Made by a program: the position numbers and the translations under genes. Below, in pieces: positions 26,110 to 35,021 of a stretch of 41,741 nt of DNA. Location of the stretch: positions 1-41,741 of the forward strand of contig CALHXW010000016.1 in NCBI GenBank assembly GCA_938040325.1. The letters are read 5' to 3'. The notes under the pieces are model-generated. The model saw only the letters and a list, made by a program, of their open reading frames with translations, did not search any database and was not told the DNA's origin. Each line of letters starts with the position of its first letter. Position 1 is the first letter of the stretch. This stretch comes from an uncultured bacterium. GTDB lineage: Bacteria; Myxococcota_A; UBA9042; PHBI01.

Positions 26110-26794
26110 AGAGCACCCCGGTCAGGAGGTCAGCGACGCGGATCGCAGGCAGGACCCGGGTCGGACCCCGGAGGTCGCGCACGGTGTCGAGCGCGCTCTC
26201 GCAGTCGTAGTGATGCCCAGGCGAGACGAAGACCGGCGCTCCCTTGGCCGAGCGAAACGCGTGGCCGATGACGTTGCCAGCGTGGGTGAGAGGCGTTGCG
26301 ACGCCGGGCTCGGGTCCTGGTGGGGCGAAGTCGCCGAAGAGCCAGTTCTTGGCGACGCCGATGGTCGGTAGGTCAAAGGCCAGCCCGATGTGGCAGGCGA
26401 GCCCAAAGCCGCGTGGGTGGGCCGTCCCCTGGGCGTCGCAGAGGAGGACGTCCGGGCGTATCGTGAGCTTCTCCAGCGCCGGGATCAGGCAGCCGGCTTC
26501 GCGCCAGGCGAACAGACCCGGCATGTAGGGCATCGGCGGCTTGCCGACCCAGGTGACCTGCTCAAGCACGTTGTTGTCTCGGTCGACCACCACCACCACG
26601 GCAAACGCGCGGTCGCCGTACCCGCCATCCTGATAGCCGACGTCGCAGGCTCCGATGAGCTGTGGTTGCGTGTTGCCAGGCTGAAGACGCAGCTCCTTGG
26701 CGAGCTGACGCTGCAGCTCTTTTGATTGCGCCCGCATGTCGCGCTTCGCGGCGTTAGCAACACTCGGCAGGGGAATCGGTCGAACCAACTTCAT
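25940..26794 (-). CDS. nfi: Endonuclease V with repeat-encoded C-terminal extension
   Basis: 284 residues. ATG with AGGAAAGG upstream. Residues 1-228 carry the EndoV pattern: DVGY (Asp51), PYMPGLFAWRE (Glu99), LLCDAQGTAHPRGFGLACHIG (given as LLCDAQG with Asp120 and HPRGFGLACH), TIGVAKNWL. The family nicks DNA or RNA one base 3' of deoxyinosine/inosine and needs Mg2+. The normal family length is about 220-230 residues. The last 56 residues are encoded by the palindromic repeat copy 2, entered in frame at residue 229, and rich in Ser/Glu/Arg. The tail probably does not form part of the fold. Neighbours: Tat-exported amidase upstream on the same strand, protease downstream. Confidence 0.92.
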   Translation of the reverse strand: MKLVRPIPLPSVANAAKRDMRAQSKELQRQLAKELRLQPGNTQPQLIGACDVGYQDGGYGDRAFAVVVVVDRDNNVLEQVTWVGKPPMPYMPGLFAWREAGCLIPALEKLTIRPDVLLCDAQGTAHPRGFGLACHIGLAFDLPTIGVAKNWLFGDFAPPGPEPGVATPLTHAGNVIGHAFRSAKGAPVFVSPGHHYDCESALDTVRDLRGPTRVLPAIRVADLLTGVLSRPKSSAIFERGEGDVLASGVRWTKAMRASSSSGERSERTDVAGECIAKAAAGKSA

Positions 26795-26836
26795 GGACCT
26801 TTCCTACGTCCGCGACCGGACGTTGGCCAGTCCCAG

Positions 26837-26870
26837 AGCAGGCTGCTGAAATTCGGACCGTGTGGCGGTG
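26837..26870. repeat. IS-end-like repeat, copy A
   Basis: 34 bases (AGCAGGCTGCTGAA then ATTCGGACCG and TGTGGCGGTG) that differ at two positions from the copy at 41587-41620. Both share weaker similarity for about 40 more bases. The core AGCAG-G-CTGCT is itself a near palindrome. The element sits in the 131-base gap between the endonuclease and amidase genes. It looks like one end of an insertion sequence; no transposase is present. Confidence 0.6.
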
Positions 26871-26925
26871 GTGCGCGTCGCAAAGTCATCAGATGGCGCA
26901 TTTCCTGGCAACGCTGCTAGACCAG

Positions 26926-27612
26926 CTATTGAGGTGGGCTCTCGGTGGCGGGCGTCGGCTGAATCGCAGCTGGAGCGGGTTCGCTGGCGACAGGCTCTGG
27001 CGCGCGGAGCCGCCGACGGAAGCGCTTGAGGTCAAAGTGCTTGCCGGGGCACTGGGTCAGCCGACCGTCGATGCCCCGGTGGGTGTCCACATGCTCGAGT
27101 GCGATGCCGTAGTGGTCGATAAGCGCCTGGCTGAGTGAGACGAGCGACGTGATCATCCACGGGTGGGGGCGGCGCTCCTCGTAGTTGCCTGCGAGGCAGA
27201 TGGTCACGCTCTCGACGGCGCGCTCCGGCCGAAACAGATGGATCGACGGCTCCTGGTGCGGCCAGCGTCCGAGCTGGATCGTGCCGGTCGGCAGCCCGCG
27301 CTTTTTCCCGTTCTGGATGAGGAAGTGATACTGGATTCCCAGCGGGTCACCGAAGCGCTTGGCGTGGTAGCGACTGATGCCCTCGACGGAGGCGGCGACC
27401 GTCGCGGTGTGGTGCACAACGATCCCTTCGAAGGCGATCGGAGGCTTGCGCGCGTCCTCAAAGTCGAAGAGGCCCGCGATGAGCTCAGCGTTGCGGGCGC
27501 GGACCTTGTCTCTGAGGGTCGGTTGCCGCTTTGCGTGCGCGCGCATGGGGCCGACGTTGGCCCCGGCGAGGGCCCCGAGGCCGAGCGTGGAGAGAAAGTG
27601 TCGTCGCTTCAT
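26926..27612 (-). CDS. N-acetylmuramoyl-L-alanine amidase, Tat-exported
   Basis: 228 residues. The ATG at 27612 opens a Tat signal (KRRHFLSTLGLGALAG) that ends near AHA. The Amidase_2/PGRP domain has HHTA (His67, His68), QYHFLIQNG, and HRGIDGRLTQCPG (His178, Cys188) as zinc ligands. By family it cuts the lactyl-amide bond between MurNAc and the stem peptide in the periplasm or outside the cell. A Pro/Ala-rich tail follows. Starting five codons earlier at 27627 is possible but unlikely. Whether it acts in recycling, lysis or predation cannot be told. Confidence 0.9.
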   Translation of the reverse strand: MKRRHFLSTLGLGALAGANVGPMRAHAKRQPTLRDKVRARNAELIAGLFDFEDARKPPIAFEGIVVHHTATVAASVEGISRYHAKRFGDPLGIQYHFLIQNGKKRGLPTGTIQLGRWPHQEPSIHLFRPERAVESVTICLAGNYEERRPHPWMITSLVSLSQALIDHYGIALEHVDTHRGIDGRLTQCPGKHFDLKRFRRRLRAPEPVASEPAPAAIQPTPATESPPQ

Positions 27613-27816
27613 GCGAAGCGAAACCAAGGGAGGCCAGTGGGAATTTCACTCCCCGCGATGTTTGCCACGAGCCGCCCAATTTGGGACGCTAACGTCATCA
27701 AGCAACATGAGAGCAGCGAATGCGGCCCAGCCAGCCGGCGCTTCCCCGACATCGCGCGACGGCGAGGCGCGGGGGACGAGGTCTTGGCCTGGTCGCATAT
27801 GGGGGATGGGTCCATC

Positions 27817-29805
27817 ATGGTTTCTGCTACCAAGGCAAAGAGCGAGCCGGGAGCGAGCGGCGAGACGTCCGGCTCTGCGTCGAGCGAGACGGTCGTGTCC
27901 GAGTCGCCAATCGACAGCCTCGAAGCCATGTGGAAGACCCGCCGCGTCCGCCTCGGTCAGTTCGGCAAAGGCGCAAGCCGCACGATCTCACCTGCGCCGA
28001 CAGCGGCTCTCAACGAGACCACGCACCGGGCATTCGTTCGCACCGAGCTGCAGCCCGACGCCGGGATTGAGCTCGGCGACCCGCTCGGCGAGGGCGGCTC
28101 GGGCGTTGTCTTCTCGGCGCATCAGATCGAGCTCAAGCGCACGGTCGCGGTCAAGATGCTGCGGCCGGAGAAACAAGACTCGAGCGATGTGGCCGCGCTG
28201 CTCCGCGAGGCCTGGATTGCTGGCAACCTCGAGCACCCCAACATCCTCCCGATTCACCTGGTCCGAACGAACGAGCGAGGCGACCCGCAGCTGGTGATGA
28301 AGCGGATTGAGGGCGTGAGCTGGCACGAGGTGCTCCACGAGCCCGCGCTGACGGACGTCTTTGTCACTGGGGACGCGCTCGAGTGGCACTTGCAGGTGCT
28401 GATCCAGACCTGTCATGCCGTGCACTTTTCGCACTCGCGCGGGATCCTCCACCGAGACCTCAAGCCTGACAACGTCATGCTCGGCCGCTACGGCGAGGTC
28501 TACGTTGTGGACTGGGGGCTCGCGGTCACCATGCGGGACGAGAGCCCGCCCTGGATGCCGCGCGTGCACGACATCGACATGATCGCTGGCACGCCCGCCT
28601 ACATGGCGCCTGAGATGGCGGCCGGTGATGTGTCGTCCATCGACGCGCGCACCGACGTGTTTCTGCTCGGAGCGATTCTCCACGAGATCCTCACGGGTGA
28701 GCGCCGGCACGACGGAGACACCGTTCAGGAGGTCATCGAGTCGGCCTACGAGTGTCTGCCACCCCGCTACCCCACCGACATCCCGAGCGAGCTCGCCACC
28801 ATCGCTATCCGGGCCACGACCCGCGACTCCGCCGACCGCTACCAGAGCGCCGCCGAGCTGCGCGTTGCGCTTGAGGACTTCCTGCGCCACCGGAGCTCGG
28901 TCCGACAGAGCGACGCGGCGTCGCTCGAGTTCTCCCAGCTGGTCGCCGCGGCCGACGCCGGGGAGCTGACCGAGCAGGAGGTCCAGACCCGGCTGCTCTC
29001 CGCCCGCGTGGGGTTCCGACAGGCCCTGCAGGGCTGGTCAGGCAACACGCATGCGCGCACACGTCTTGAGGAGCTGCTGCACTGGGCCGTCCAGCGGGCC
29101 GTCGACGGCGAAAACGTCAGCCGGGCAGAGGACTACCTCGCCGAGATTGCCAACCCGTCACCCGCGCTGATCGCCCAGGTCGATGGGCTTGTAGAGTCCG
29201 TCGCCCACCAGCGGGAGCGTATCGCAAGCCTCGAGCGCGACGCCGATCCCAACCAGTTCCGCAAGCACCGCCGAAAGCTGGCCTACATCTCGGGCGTCAT
29301 CTGGCTGGTTTGGAACGTGACGTTGGGTCTGCTGCATCGCGAGAAGATCCTGGTGCTGGACGTGGCGGAGATGCTCTGGGCACTCGCCGGCTCGATGGTC
29401 ATCAGCCTCGGCATCCTCTACTCCGTCCGTGAGACGCTCATGACGTCCGCGGTCAACCGGCGAGGTCTCGGCCTGCTCACCGCTGGGATCGGCTCGGTCC
29501 TCGTCATGTGGACGTGCACCTACGCCATGGGCCTCAGCACGCTCCAGACCGTGGCGCTGACGTCGATTCTCTACGTCAACTTCATGCTCGCGACGGGACT
29601 TGTCGTCGAGCGGCGATCGCTCTGGCTCGTGCCGGGGGTCGCCGGACTCTGCGTGCTCTCCGGCGTGTGGCACGAGGCGGCGTTCGAGATTGCCGGCGTG
29701 ATGGGCTTCTACTCGGCGTTTGGGCTGGCGTTCATCTGGCGCAAGCCGGCGAAGCCCGACAAGCGGGCCATCTCCGCCGCTCGCACACGCGGCGATTCAC
29801 CGTAG
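27817..29805 (+). CDS. Ser/Thr protein kinase with six-span membrane C-terminus
   Basis: 662 residues. Kinase domain about 85-375: glycine loop GEGGSGVVF (91-99), Lys113 in AVKM, HRDLKPDN (212-219), DWG (232-234) in place of DFG, and APE (264-266) with the TPAYMAPE activation end. DWG is common in myxobacterial kinases and compatible with activity. Residues about 390-495 are helical. About 500-645 contains six hydrophobic stretches (for instance ISGVIWLVWNVTLGLL, AGSMVISLGILYS, LVPGVAGLCVLSG), so the kinase is held at the inner membrane facing the cytoplasm. The ATG at 27817 is chosen; one at 27799 is equally possible. In-frame sequence upstream to 27163 covers the amidase gene on the other strand and is not coding. 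Divergent from the amidase gene. Confidence 0.9.
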   Translation: MVSATKAKSEPGASGETSGSASSETVVSESPIDSLEAMWKTRRVRLGQFGKGASRTISPAPTAALNETTHRAFVRTELQPDAGIELGDPLGEGGSGVVFSAHQIELKRTVAVKMLRPEKQDSSDVAALLREAWIAGNLEHPNILPIHLVRTNERGDPQLVMKRIEGVSWHEVLHEPALTDVFVTGDALEWHLQVLIQTCHAVHFSHSRGILHRDLKPDNVMLGRYGEVYVVDWGLAVTMRDESPPWMPRVHDIDMIAGTPAYMAPEMAAGDVSSIDARTDVFLLGAILHEILTGERRHDGDTVQEVIESAYECLPPRYPTDIPSELATIAIRATTRDSADRYQSAAELRVALEDFLRHRSSVRQSDAASLEFSQLVAAADAGELTEQEVQTRLLSARVGFRQALQGWSGNTHARTRLEELLHWAVQRAVDGENVSRAEDYLAEIANPSPALIAQVDGLVESVAHQRERIASLERDADPNQFRKHRRKLAYISGVIWLVWNVTLGLLHREKILVLDVAEMLWALAGSMVISLGILYSVRETLMTSAVNRRGLGLLTAGIGSVLVMWTCTYAMGLSTLQTVALTSILYVNFMLATGLVVERRSLWLVPGVAGLCVLSGVWHEAAFEIAGVMGFYSAFGLAFIWRKPAKPDKRAISAARTRGDSP

Positions 29806-29861
29806 AGCGGTGCCAGCAAGGGCGGTTTTTGCGAGACGCGCGTCAGGTGCGGCGGGGAGTC

Positions 29862-31268
29862 TCAGACGAGGTCTTCCCAGGCGTCGCCGACAATGTCGCC
29901 CTCGTCCCACGCGTCGAGCCGGCGTGCGAACGCGACGGCCTTGGGACCCGTGAAGGTCTCTTTCTGACCTGGCGTCAGGCCAAGGTCTGCGCGCAACGAG
30001 CGGATGAGGGTGAGCTCCTCGTCGGGCTCGCGCAGTGGCATCTGGCTGCCGGTCGGGACCAGGCGATTGCGCACGACGGTCGCGATGATCGGGTCGCCGT
30101 AGACAACAAGGCCCTCGGCTTCGAGCGTGTCGCCGGCCCCCGTCACCGTCACGACGGCGCGCACGTCGGAGAGCACGATCTCGGGGATTCGCGTCGCCGT
30201 CACCTGCAGCGTCATGCGCTTTTTGAGCGCCGGTAGCCCGTCGACGGCGAAGTGCGTCAACGCGTTCGACTCGATGATCTCGCCCACCCCGAGCCGCTGA
30301 ATCTCAACGCCTGAGAGGTTGGTGCGGTTGGTGAAGCGACCCAGCACGTCCCCGCGAACGGCGAACCCGTTCATGAAGTACGCGTCGACCGGCGGGTCGG
30401 GCCGGACCTGGACCCGGACCTGGTCGGCGCCGAAGTCCTCGACGAACGCTAGCAGCTCCGAGAGCTCGCGATCTTCCGGCGTGATCTTGCGACCGTCGAA
30501 CGTGAGGTCCGAGACCTCGCCAAGCGCATGGAGGAGCTCCGACGCCTCGACGTTGGAGACGACCCCGCTCTTTTGGTGCTTGCCCAAGACTTCCTGCAGC
30601 ATCAGGTCCGCAGTCGTGGTCTCCACAGGCACGACGCCCTTCGCGTCGTCGCCGGTGAGCGGCTCGCGGATCTGAATCTCTTCGTCGACGAAGACGGCCA
30701 TGCGGATGACCGCAAGTCCGTGACTTGAGCGCTCGAGTCGGTAGCCGACGTGTCCGACGGGGCGTCCGGCCGGGCGTCGCCTGCGTGGGATTGCGCTGCC
30801 CCGCTCGCGCACAGAGCGGACCGACGTCTTCTTGCGCACCGACGGTCCATCAACGGCCGACGGCGAGATGGTTCGCACGGCGCTCGAGCGCTTCTTGGGT
30901 GTGGCTCGCTTCTTCTTGGGCGGGACGATCTCGACCTCAACCTCAACGACCGGCTCGGGCGCTGGCGGATGTGCCGCAAGGAGCGCCTCTCGCGTGGTGT
31001 GACGGCCGGTGTCGAACGCGATGAGCCCGGCGATGACGTGCTCACAAACGCCGGGGCGTCCGCACTCGCACTCCCACTCGTCGTCCAGCGGGTAGAGCGA
31101 GACCTCAAGGAGGTTTGCGCCCTCGTAGGGGATGACCGCGAGGCTCACTTCGTCCTCGAGCTTTTCGCAGAGGGCGACCATGCCGCCGGCGACAAGGGCT
31201 TCACCCGCGTCCCAGACCGGCCGGTTTCCCGCCATGGTTCGCGCTGTCGTCAGCAATCCGTTAACCAT
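29862..31268 (-). CDS. SWIM zinc-finger protein, helicase-associated part only
   Basis: 468 residues. ATG with GGGAGAA upstream. SWIM motif CECGRPGVCEHVIAG (CxC...CxH) near 67-80. A basic linker (about 118-165) then a long domain that matches, in my memory of the family, the SNF2-helicase-associated segment found before bacterial SWI2/SNF2 motors: GLPALKKRMTLQVTATR, VVYGDPIIATV and RSLRADLGLTPGQ. In those proteins several hundred residues of ATPase follow; here the frame stops at GDAWEDLV and the convergent kinase gene begins 57 bases on. The gene is therefore either a truncated helicase or a shortened SWIM regulator. It may bind DNA. Confidence 0.75.
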   Translation of the reverse strand: MVNGLLTTARTMAGNRPVWDAGEALVAGGMVALCEKLEDEVSLAVIPYEGANLLEVSLYPLDDEWECECGRPGVCEHVIAGLIAFDTGRHTTREALLAAHPPAPEPVVEVEVEIVPPKKKRATPKKRSSAVRTISPSAVDGPSVRKKTSVRSVRERGSAIPRRRRPAGRPVGHVGYRLERSSHGLAVIRMAVFVDEEIQIREPLTGDDAKGVVPVETTTADLMLQEVLGKHQKSGVVSNVEASELLHALGEVSDLTFDGRKITPEDRELSELLAFVEDFGADQVRVQVRPDPPVDAYFMNGFAVRGDVLGRFTNRTNLSGVEIQRLGVGEIIESNALTHFAVDGLPALKKRMTLQVTATRIPEIVLSDVRAVVTVTGAGDTLEAEGLVVYGDPIIATVVRNRLVPTGSQMPLREPDEELTLIRSLRADLGLTPGQKETFTGPKAVAFARRLDAWDEGDIVGDAWEDLV

Positions 31269-31515
31269 GGTTCTCCCTGCTCACGTGGGCTCAGGACTGC
31301 GCTATAGCGACAATGACCTGGGTTCGCTACGGCGAAGCGTCCCTAGCGCACAAGGACGTCGGTACGTGGCGGGCAAGACTCAGCTTCTGGGGTACTGTTC
31401 ACGCGACTTACTGCCCGCTGGCGGGTCGACTCGGGGACGCTGCCGGATCGGTGCCGTGCCGATCACGGCCGCTTGCGCAGTCGGCAGCCACGCGATCGCG
31501 CCTCGCGCGGCGACG

Positions 31516-33381
31516 CTACTGGTAGCCAGCCGCCTGCAGCGTGAAGAGGTGGCTGTAGCGACCATCCGCAGCCATCAGCTCGTCGTGGGTGCCGGCCTCG
31601 ATGACCTCGCCGTCGTCGAGCACGATGATGCGGTCGGCGCGGCGGACCGTCGCAAAGCGGTGGGAGATGAGCAACGCGATCTGGTCGACGGTGTGGCGCT
31701 GGAAGTGCTCGAAGACCTTTGCCTCGGCGTCAGGGTCCATCGCTGCCGTCGGCTCGTCGAGGACCAGGACATCGGCGTCCTCGCGCATGAACGCGCGGCT
31801 GAGCGCGATCCGCTGCCACTGCCCGCCGCTGAGCTCTCGTCCGTCCTTAAACCAGCGCCCAAGCTGAGTCTCGTAGCTCTTGGGCAGCTGCTCGATGAAG
31901 TCGTCGGCTTCGGCTTTATCGGCAGCGCGCTCCCAGCGAGGACGGTCTTCGAGGTGGTCCACGTCGCCAATGCCGATGTTCTCGCCGACCTTGAGCTGGT
32001 AGCGGACGAAGTCCTGGAAGATGATGCCCAGCTTGCGTCGGAGCGCTGTCAGGTCCCAGTCGCGCAGGTCCGTCCCGTGGAGCGAGATGCTGCCCTCGGT
32101 TGGCTCATAGAGCCCGGCAAGCAGCTTGATGATGGTGGTCTTGCCCGAGCCGTTCTTGCCAACGAGCGCGAGCTTTTCGCCCGGTGCGACCTCAAAGGAC
32201 ACGTCGCGGACCGCGGGAACGTCGCTGCCAGGGTAGGCGAAGGTGACGTTGGCAAAGCGCAGCCCCTGGCTTGGATCGACGCCAGCCTTGAGTGCGCCCT
32301 CGCGCGAGCGGGTCGGATGGCTGAGGTAGTCGAAGAGGTTCGAGAGGTAGAGGTTGTCCTCATACATCCCGCTGATGGCTTGAAGCACCGACGCGAACGC
32401 GGTCTGACCCTGCTTGAAGATCATCAGGTACATCGTCATGTCGCCGAGGCTGATGTCGTCGGCGATCGCAGCGATCGCAATCCAGACGTAGGCGCCATAG
32501 AACGCGGCCGTGCTGAGCAGCCCGAGCAAGAACCCCCAGACCCCACGGCGGATCGTGAGCGCCCGATCTTCGCCATAGACCTTCTTGAAGATGGCTCGGT
32601 AGCGCGCCAAAAAGAGCGGCCCAAGCTCGTAGAGCTGAGTCTCCTTGGCGAAGTCTTCCCGGGCGATCGCGGTCTCGTAGTAGGCGCGCTGGCGCGTCTC
32701 GGGAGTGCGCCAACGAAAGAGCCGAAACGCCACGCCCGAGAACTTTGCTTCGGCGATGAACGCCGGCACGCCCGCGACCACCAGCACGAGCACGGCCCAC
32801 GGCGAGAACGCCAAGAGCAGGCCGCCAAACGTGACGATCGAGATCGTGTTCTGGACGATGGAGAAGGTTCGGTTGACGAGTGAGAGCGGTCGCGATGAGG
32901 CCTCGCGCCGAGCGCGCGAGAGCATGTCGTAGAACTCAGAGTCCTCGAACTGAGCGAGCTCGAGCGTGAGCGCCTTCTCGAGGATCATCTCGTTGACGCG
33001 CTGACCCAGCTGAGCTCGCAGCAGCGACTGCGCCACGCTGTAGCCGCGCTGAATCGCGGCCATGATGATGACGAGGACCGCTTCGAGGCCAACCCAGGCG
33101 ATGGCCAGCCACTGATCGTCTTCGAGGCCCGTCTCTTGCGCCTTGACGACGGCGTCGACGATGAGCTTGCCCACGTAGGCGATGGCCCCGGGCATCACGC
33201 CGCCGAGCACCGTCAGCGCGGCGAGCGTCAGGGTGAGCGGCCGGCTGGTCTGCCAGACAAGGCCGAGGCCCTTGGGGCTGTACCGGAAGACGCTTAGGCC
33301 GCGACCTGGCTCGTCGGGAGGGGTCTCAGGCTTCGGACCCTTCCGGCGCCCGGCGCCCTTTGATGTGTGGTGGGGATGCAA
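31516..33381 (-). CDS. ABC exporter, fused membrane and ATPase domains
   Basis: 621 residues. Six-span permease half (about 40-320) followed by the ATPase: Walker A GKNGSGKTT (408-416), LSGGQWQRIALSRA (517-530), Walker B VLVLDEPTAAMD (538-549) and a switch His in ISHRF. The fold is that of homodimeric or heterodimeric exporters for lipids, drugs or peptides. No N-terminal C39 peptidase is present. The longest frame begins at TTG (33381) with a Pro/Lys-rich cytoplasmic segment; no good ribosome-binding site is seen. A 247-base gap to the SWIM gene holds only a small hairpin near 31446-31464. Confidence 0.9.
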   Translation of the reverse strand: MHPHHTSKGAGRRKGPKPETPPDEPGRGLSVFRYSPKGLGLVWQTSRPLTLTLAALTVLGGVMPGAIAYVGKLIVDAVVKAQETGLEDDQWLAIAWVGLEAVLVIIMAAIQRGYSVAQSLLRAQLGQRVNEMILEKALTLELAQFEDSEFYDMLSRARREASSRPLSLVNRTFSIVQNTISIVTFGGLLLAFSPWAVLVLVVAGVPAFIAEAKFSGVAFRLFRWRTPETRQRAYYETAIAREDFAKETQLYELGPLFLARYRAIFKKVYGEDRALTIRRGVWGFLLGLLSTAAFYGAYVWIAIAAIADDISLGDMTMYLMIFKQGQTAFASVLQAISGMYEDNLYLSNLFDYLSHPTRSREGALKAGVDPSQGLRFANVTFAYPGSDVPAVRDVSFEVAPGEKLALVGKNGSGKTTIIKLLAGLYEPTEGSISLHGTDLRDWDLTALRRKLGIIFQDFVRYQLKVGENIGIGDVDHLEDRPRWERAADKAEADDFIEQLPKSYETQLGRWFKDGRELSGGQWQRIALSRAFMREDADVLVLDEPTAAMDPDAEAKVFEHFQRHTVDQIALLISHRFATVRRADRIIVLDDGEVIEAGTHDELMAADGRYSHLFTLQAAGYQ

Positions 33382-33613
33382 GCGGCCAATGTCGACACCC
33401 TCGACAGGGAGACCAGTGCCAGGGCGGAAAGAGCGCCTGTGCGCGACGAGTCCCAGGTTATCGGCGCGAAGTCGATGCCGGTCGCGCAGGTCCTTTGGCG
33501 TCAGTGCCGGCCGACACGAACGCGGGTTGCGCTTTGTGCATCGAACGTTTGAGATCGCTGCACCATGTGGTTAGTCTACGTGTCAGTGTGGGTGACAACT
33601 TCAGGGGTGGCGC

Positions 33614-34924
33614 ATGGGTAGCGAGAGAGAGCGATCACAGGATGTCGAGCAATCGCCTGATGCCGGCGGTAGTGGCGGCGGACTCGCTGCACTCTTCGGC
33701 GGTGGCGGCGGTGGACGGACACGCTCCGCAGCGCCCACGGAAGAGTTCACGACCCAGCTCATCGCGGCTGTCAATGCCGGCAAAGGCAAGCAGGCGCTCC
33801 AGATCGCAGGCTCGAACCCCGGCGGTGCCGTCCAGGCGCTGACCGCCAACAGCCGCTTCTCGGCATTTCTGCGCGCCGTCGGCCGCAACCGGCCCTTCGA
33901 GTCGGCCGAGCGTCGCACTCTCGACGCCATCTACGACAACGCCGGCTCCTTCGAGAACAAGAAGCTGGTCTTCGCCGCTCGCTACGGCGTCAACATTAGC
34001 GAGACCGAGGCGAAGTTCACCGAGGCCGAGCTCGACGTCATGCAGCAGCAGGCATCCTTGCTTCCCGCGGGCCAGGTGGAGGGACTGTCGACCTTCAAGC
34101 AGCTCGCACGAAAGCAGGGGCAGCGCGGCGGCACGTTCGGCGGCACCAGCATCAACATGAAGGGCATGGCGACCAAGAAAGAGTTTGCCCACACCTTCCG
34201 GCACGAAGTCGGCCATGCGATCGACGCGGCCATTGGCGGCCGAGTCGCTGACCTGCGCACCAACAAGGCGGGCTGGCGTCGCCTCGCCAGCACGAGCGAG
34301 CTCATCGGCGCGGTGGGCGGGTTCAAGTCCTGCCCGACCGACGTGCGGCAGACCGTGCAGCGAGCGATGAACCAGTTCGCGACGTCCTCCCGCGGTAGCT
34401 TCACCTTCGCCAACAGCTGGGAGAGCCACCTCAACGGGCACCTCATCAAGCAAATGGGCGCAGAGAAAGCCGCCGCCAAGCTCCAAGAGGTTCGCAAGGC
34501 GACGCCTAGCGACCCGGTCCTTGGCGCCGCCCACAACTCGTCGGGTGGCAACGGGCCCCACTACAAACACAAGCAGTGGCAGGTCGCCAACGGGCGCGCG
34601 TTCTTCTTCAACGCCTACTACGCAAAGCCCTTCAGCGTCAGCGCTGAGACCCACAACTTCCTCAAGAGCTGGAACAACCCCAAAGCAAACTTCAGCGACA
34701 AAGAGTGGTTCGCAGAAGTCTACGCCGAGTGGTTCCGCACCTCGCCTCCGGGCAAGGGCAGGGCGTTTCCAAGCTACGTCTCGGACTTCATGAAGAAGAC
34801 CGTGGAGACGTACCGCGGCGGCACGGTGCAGACCCACTCGGGTCAAGACGCGGCCTCCGATGAGGGCGGTGGTGAGGCCGGTCAGCAGCGCGATCAGGCG
34901 GGTGGCGACGGCGCCTGGGCTTAG
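33614..34924 (+). CDS. Toxin-like zinc metallopeptidase (lethal-factor-type zincin)
   Basis: 436 residues; ATG preceded by AGGGGTGGCGC. No signal peptide. The first 45 residues are Gly-rich and disordered. A helical segment (about 45-150) precedes the catalytic core: FRHEVGHAIDAAIGG with HEVGH at 197-201 as two zinc ligands and the catalytic Glu. About 165 residues later, SDKEWFAEVYAEWF (361-374) supplies a candidate Glu ligand (Glu364 or Glu368), the same order as in anthrax lethal factor and ATLF-like toxins (HExxH ... E-F-x-A-E-x-x-A). It is probably a protease effector for another cell. The tail from 405 is Gly/Gln/Asp-rich. A fragment of an immunity-like gene follows on the other strand. 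Confidence 0.8.
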   Translation: MGSERERSQDVEQSPDAGGSGGGLAALFGGGGGGRTRSAAPTEEFTTQLIAAVNAGKGKQALQIAGSNPGGAVQALTANSRFSAFLRAVGRNRPFESAERRTLDAIYDNAGSFENKKLVFAARYGVNISETEAKFTEAELDVMQQQASLLPAGQVEGLSTFKQLARKQGQRGGTFGGTSINMKGMATKKEFAHTFRHEVGHAIDAAIGGRVADLRTNKAGWRRLASTSELIGAVGGFKSCPTDVRQTVQRAMNQFATSSRGSFTFANSWESHLNGHLIKQMGAEKAAAKLQEVRKATPSDPVLGAAHNSSGGNGPHYKHKQWQVANGRAFFFNAYYAKPFSVSAETHNFLKSWNNPKANFSDKEWFAEVYAEWFRTSPPGKGRAFPSYVSDFMKKTVETYRGGTVQTHSGQDAASDEGGGEAGQQRDQAGGDGAWA

Positions 34925-34930
34925 CAACCC

Positions 34931-34957
34931 TCGCTGCCGAGGTCTGCCAGTGCTTCA
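34931..34957 (-). pseudogene. Scrap of an Imm8-type immunity gene
   Basis: The 21 bases at 34931-34951 repeat exactly at 35063-35083 inside the Imm8 gene. Read on the minus strand both give WQTSAA in the same frame: here HWQTSAARVAK, in Imm8 NWQTSAAILSR. Sequence on both sides differs. It seems to be the remains of a second immunity gene or of a recombination event that brought the zincin gene here. No start or stop suggests expression. Confidence 0.45.
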
Positions 34958-35021
34958 TTTCAGGTGAACGTCTTGGTGCCTCTTGGGTCGACGGCATCCG
35001 AAGGCCACGGCGCCGAGGCGC

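Noticed and set aside
31313..31525. 70-codon plus-strand ORF between the SWIM and ABC genes
   Set aside because: No ribosome-binding site, Arg-rich translation, and it overlaps the end of the ABC gene.
31132..32883. 583-codon plus-strand ORF opposite the ABC exporter
   Set aside because: Antisense to a gene with complete Walker A, signature and Walker B motifs.
33635..34927. 430-codon minus-strand ORF opposite the zincin
   Set aside because: No domain or signal; the plus strand has HEVGH and good start context.
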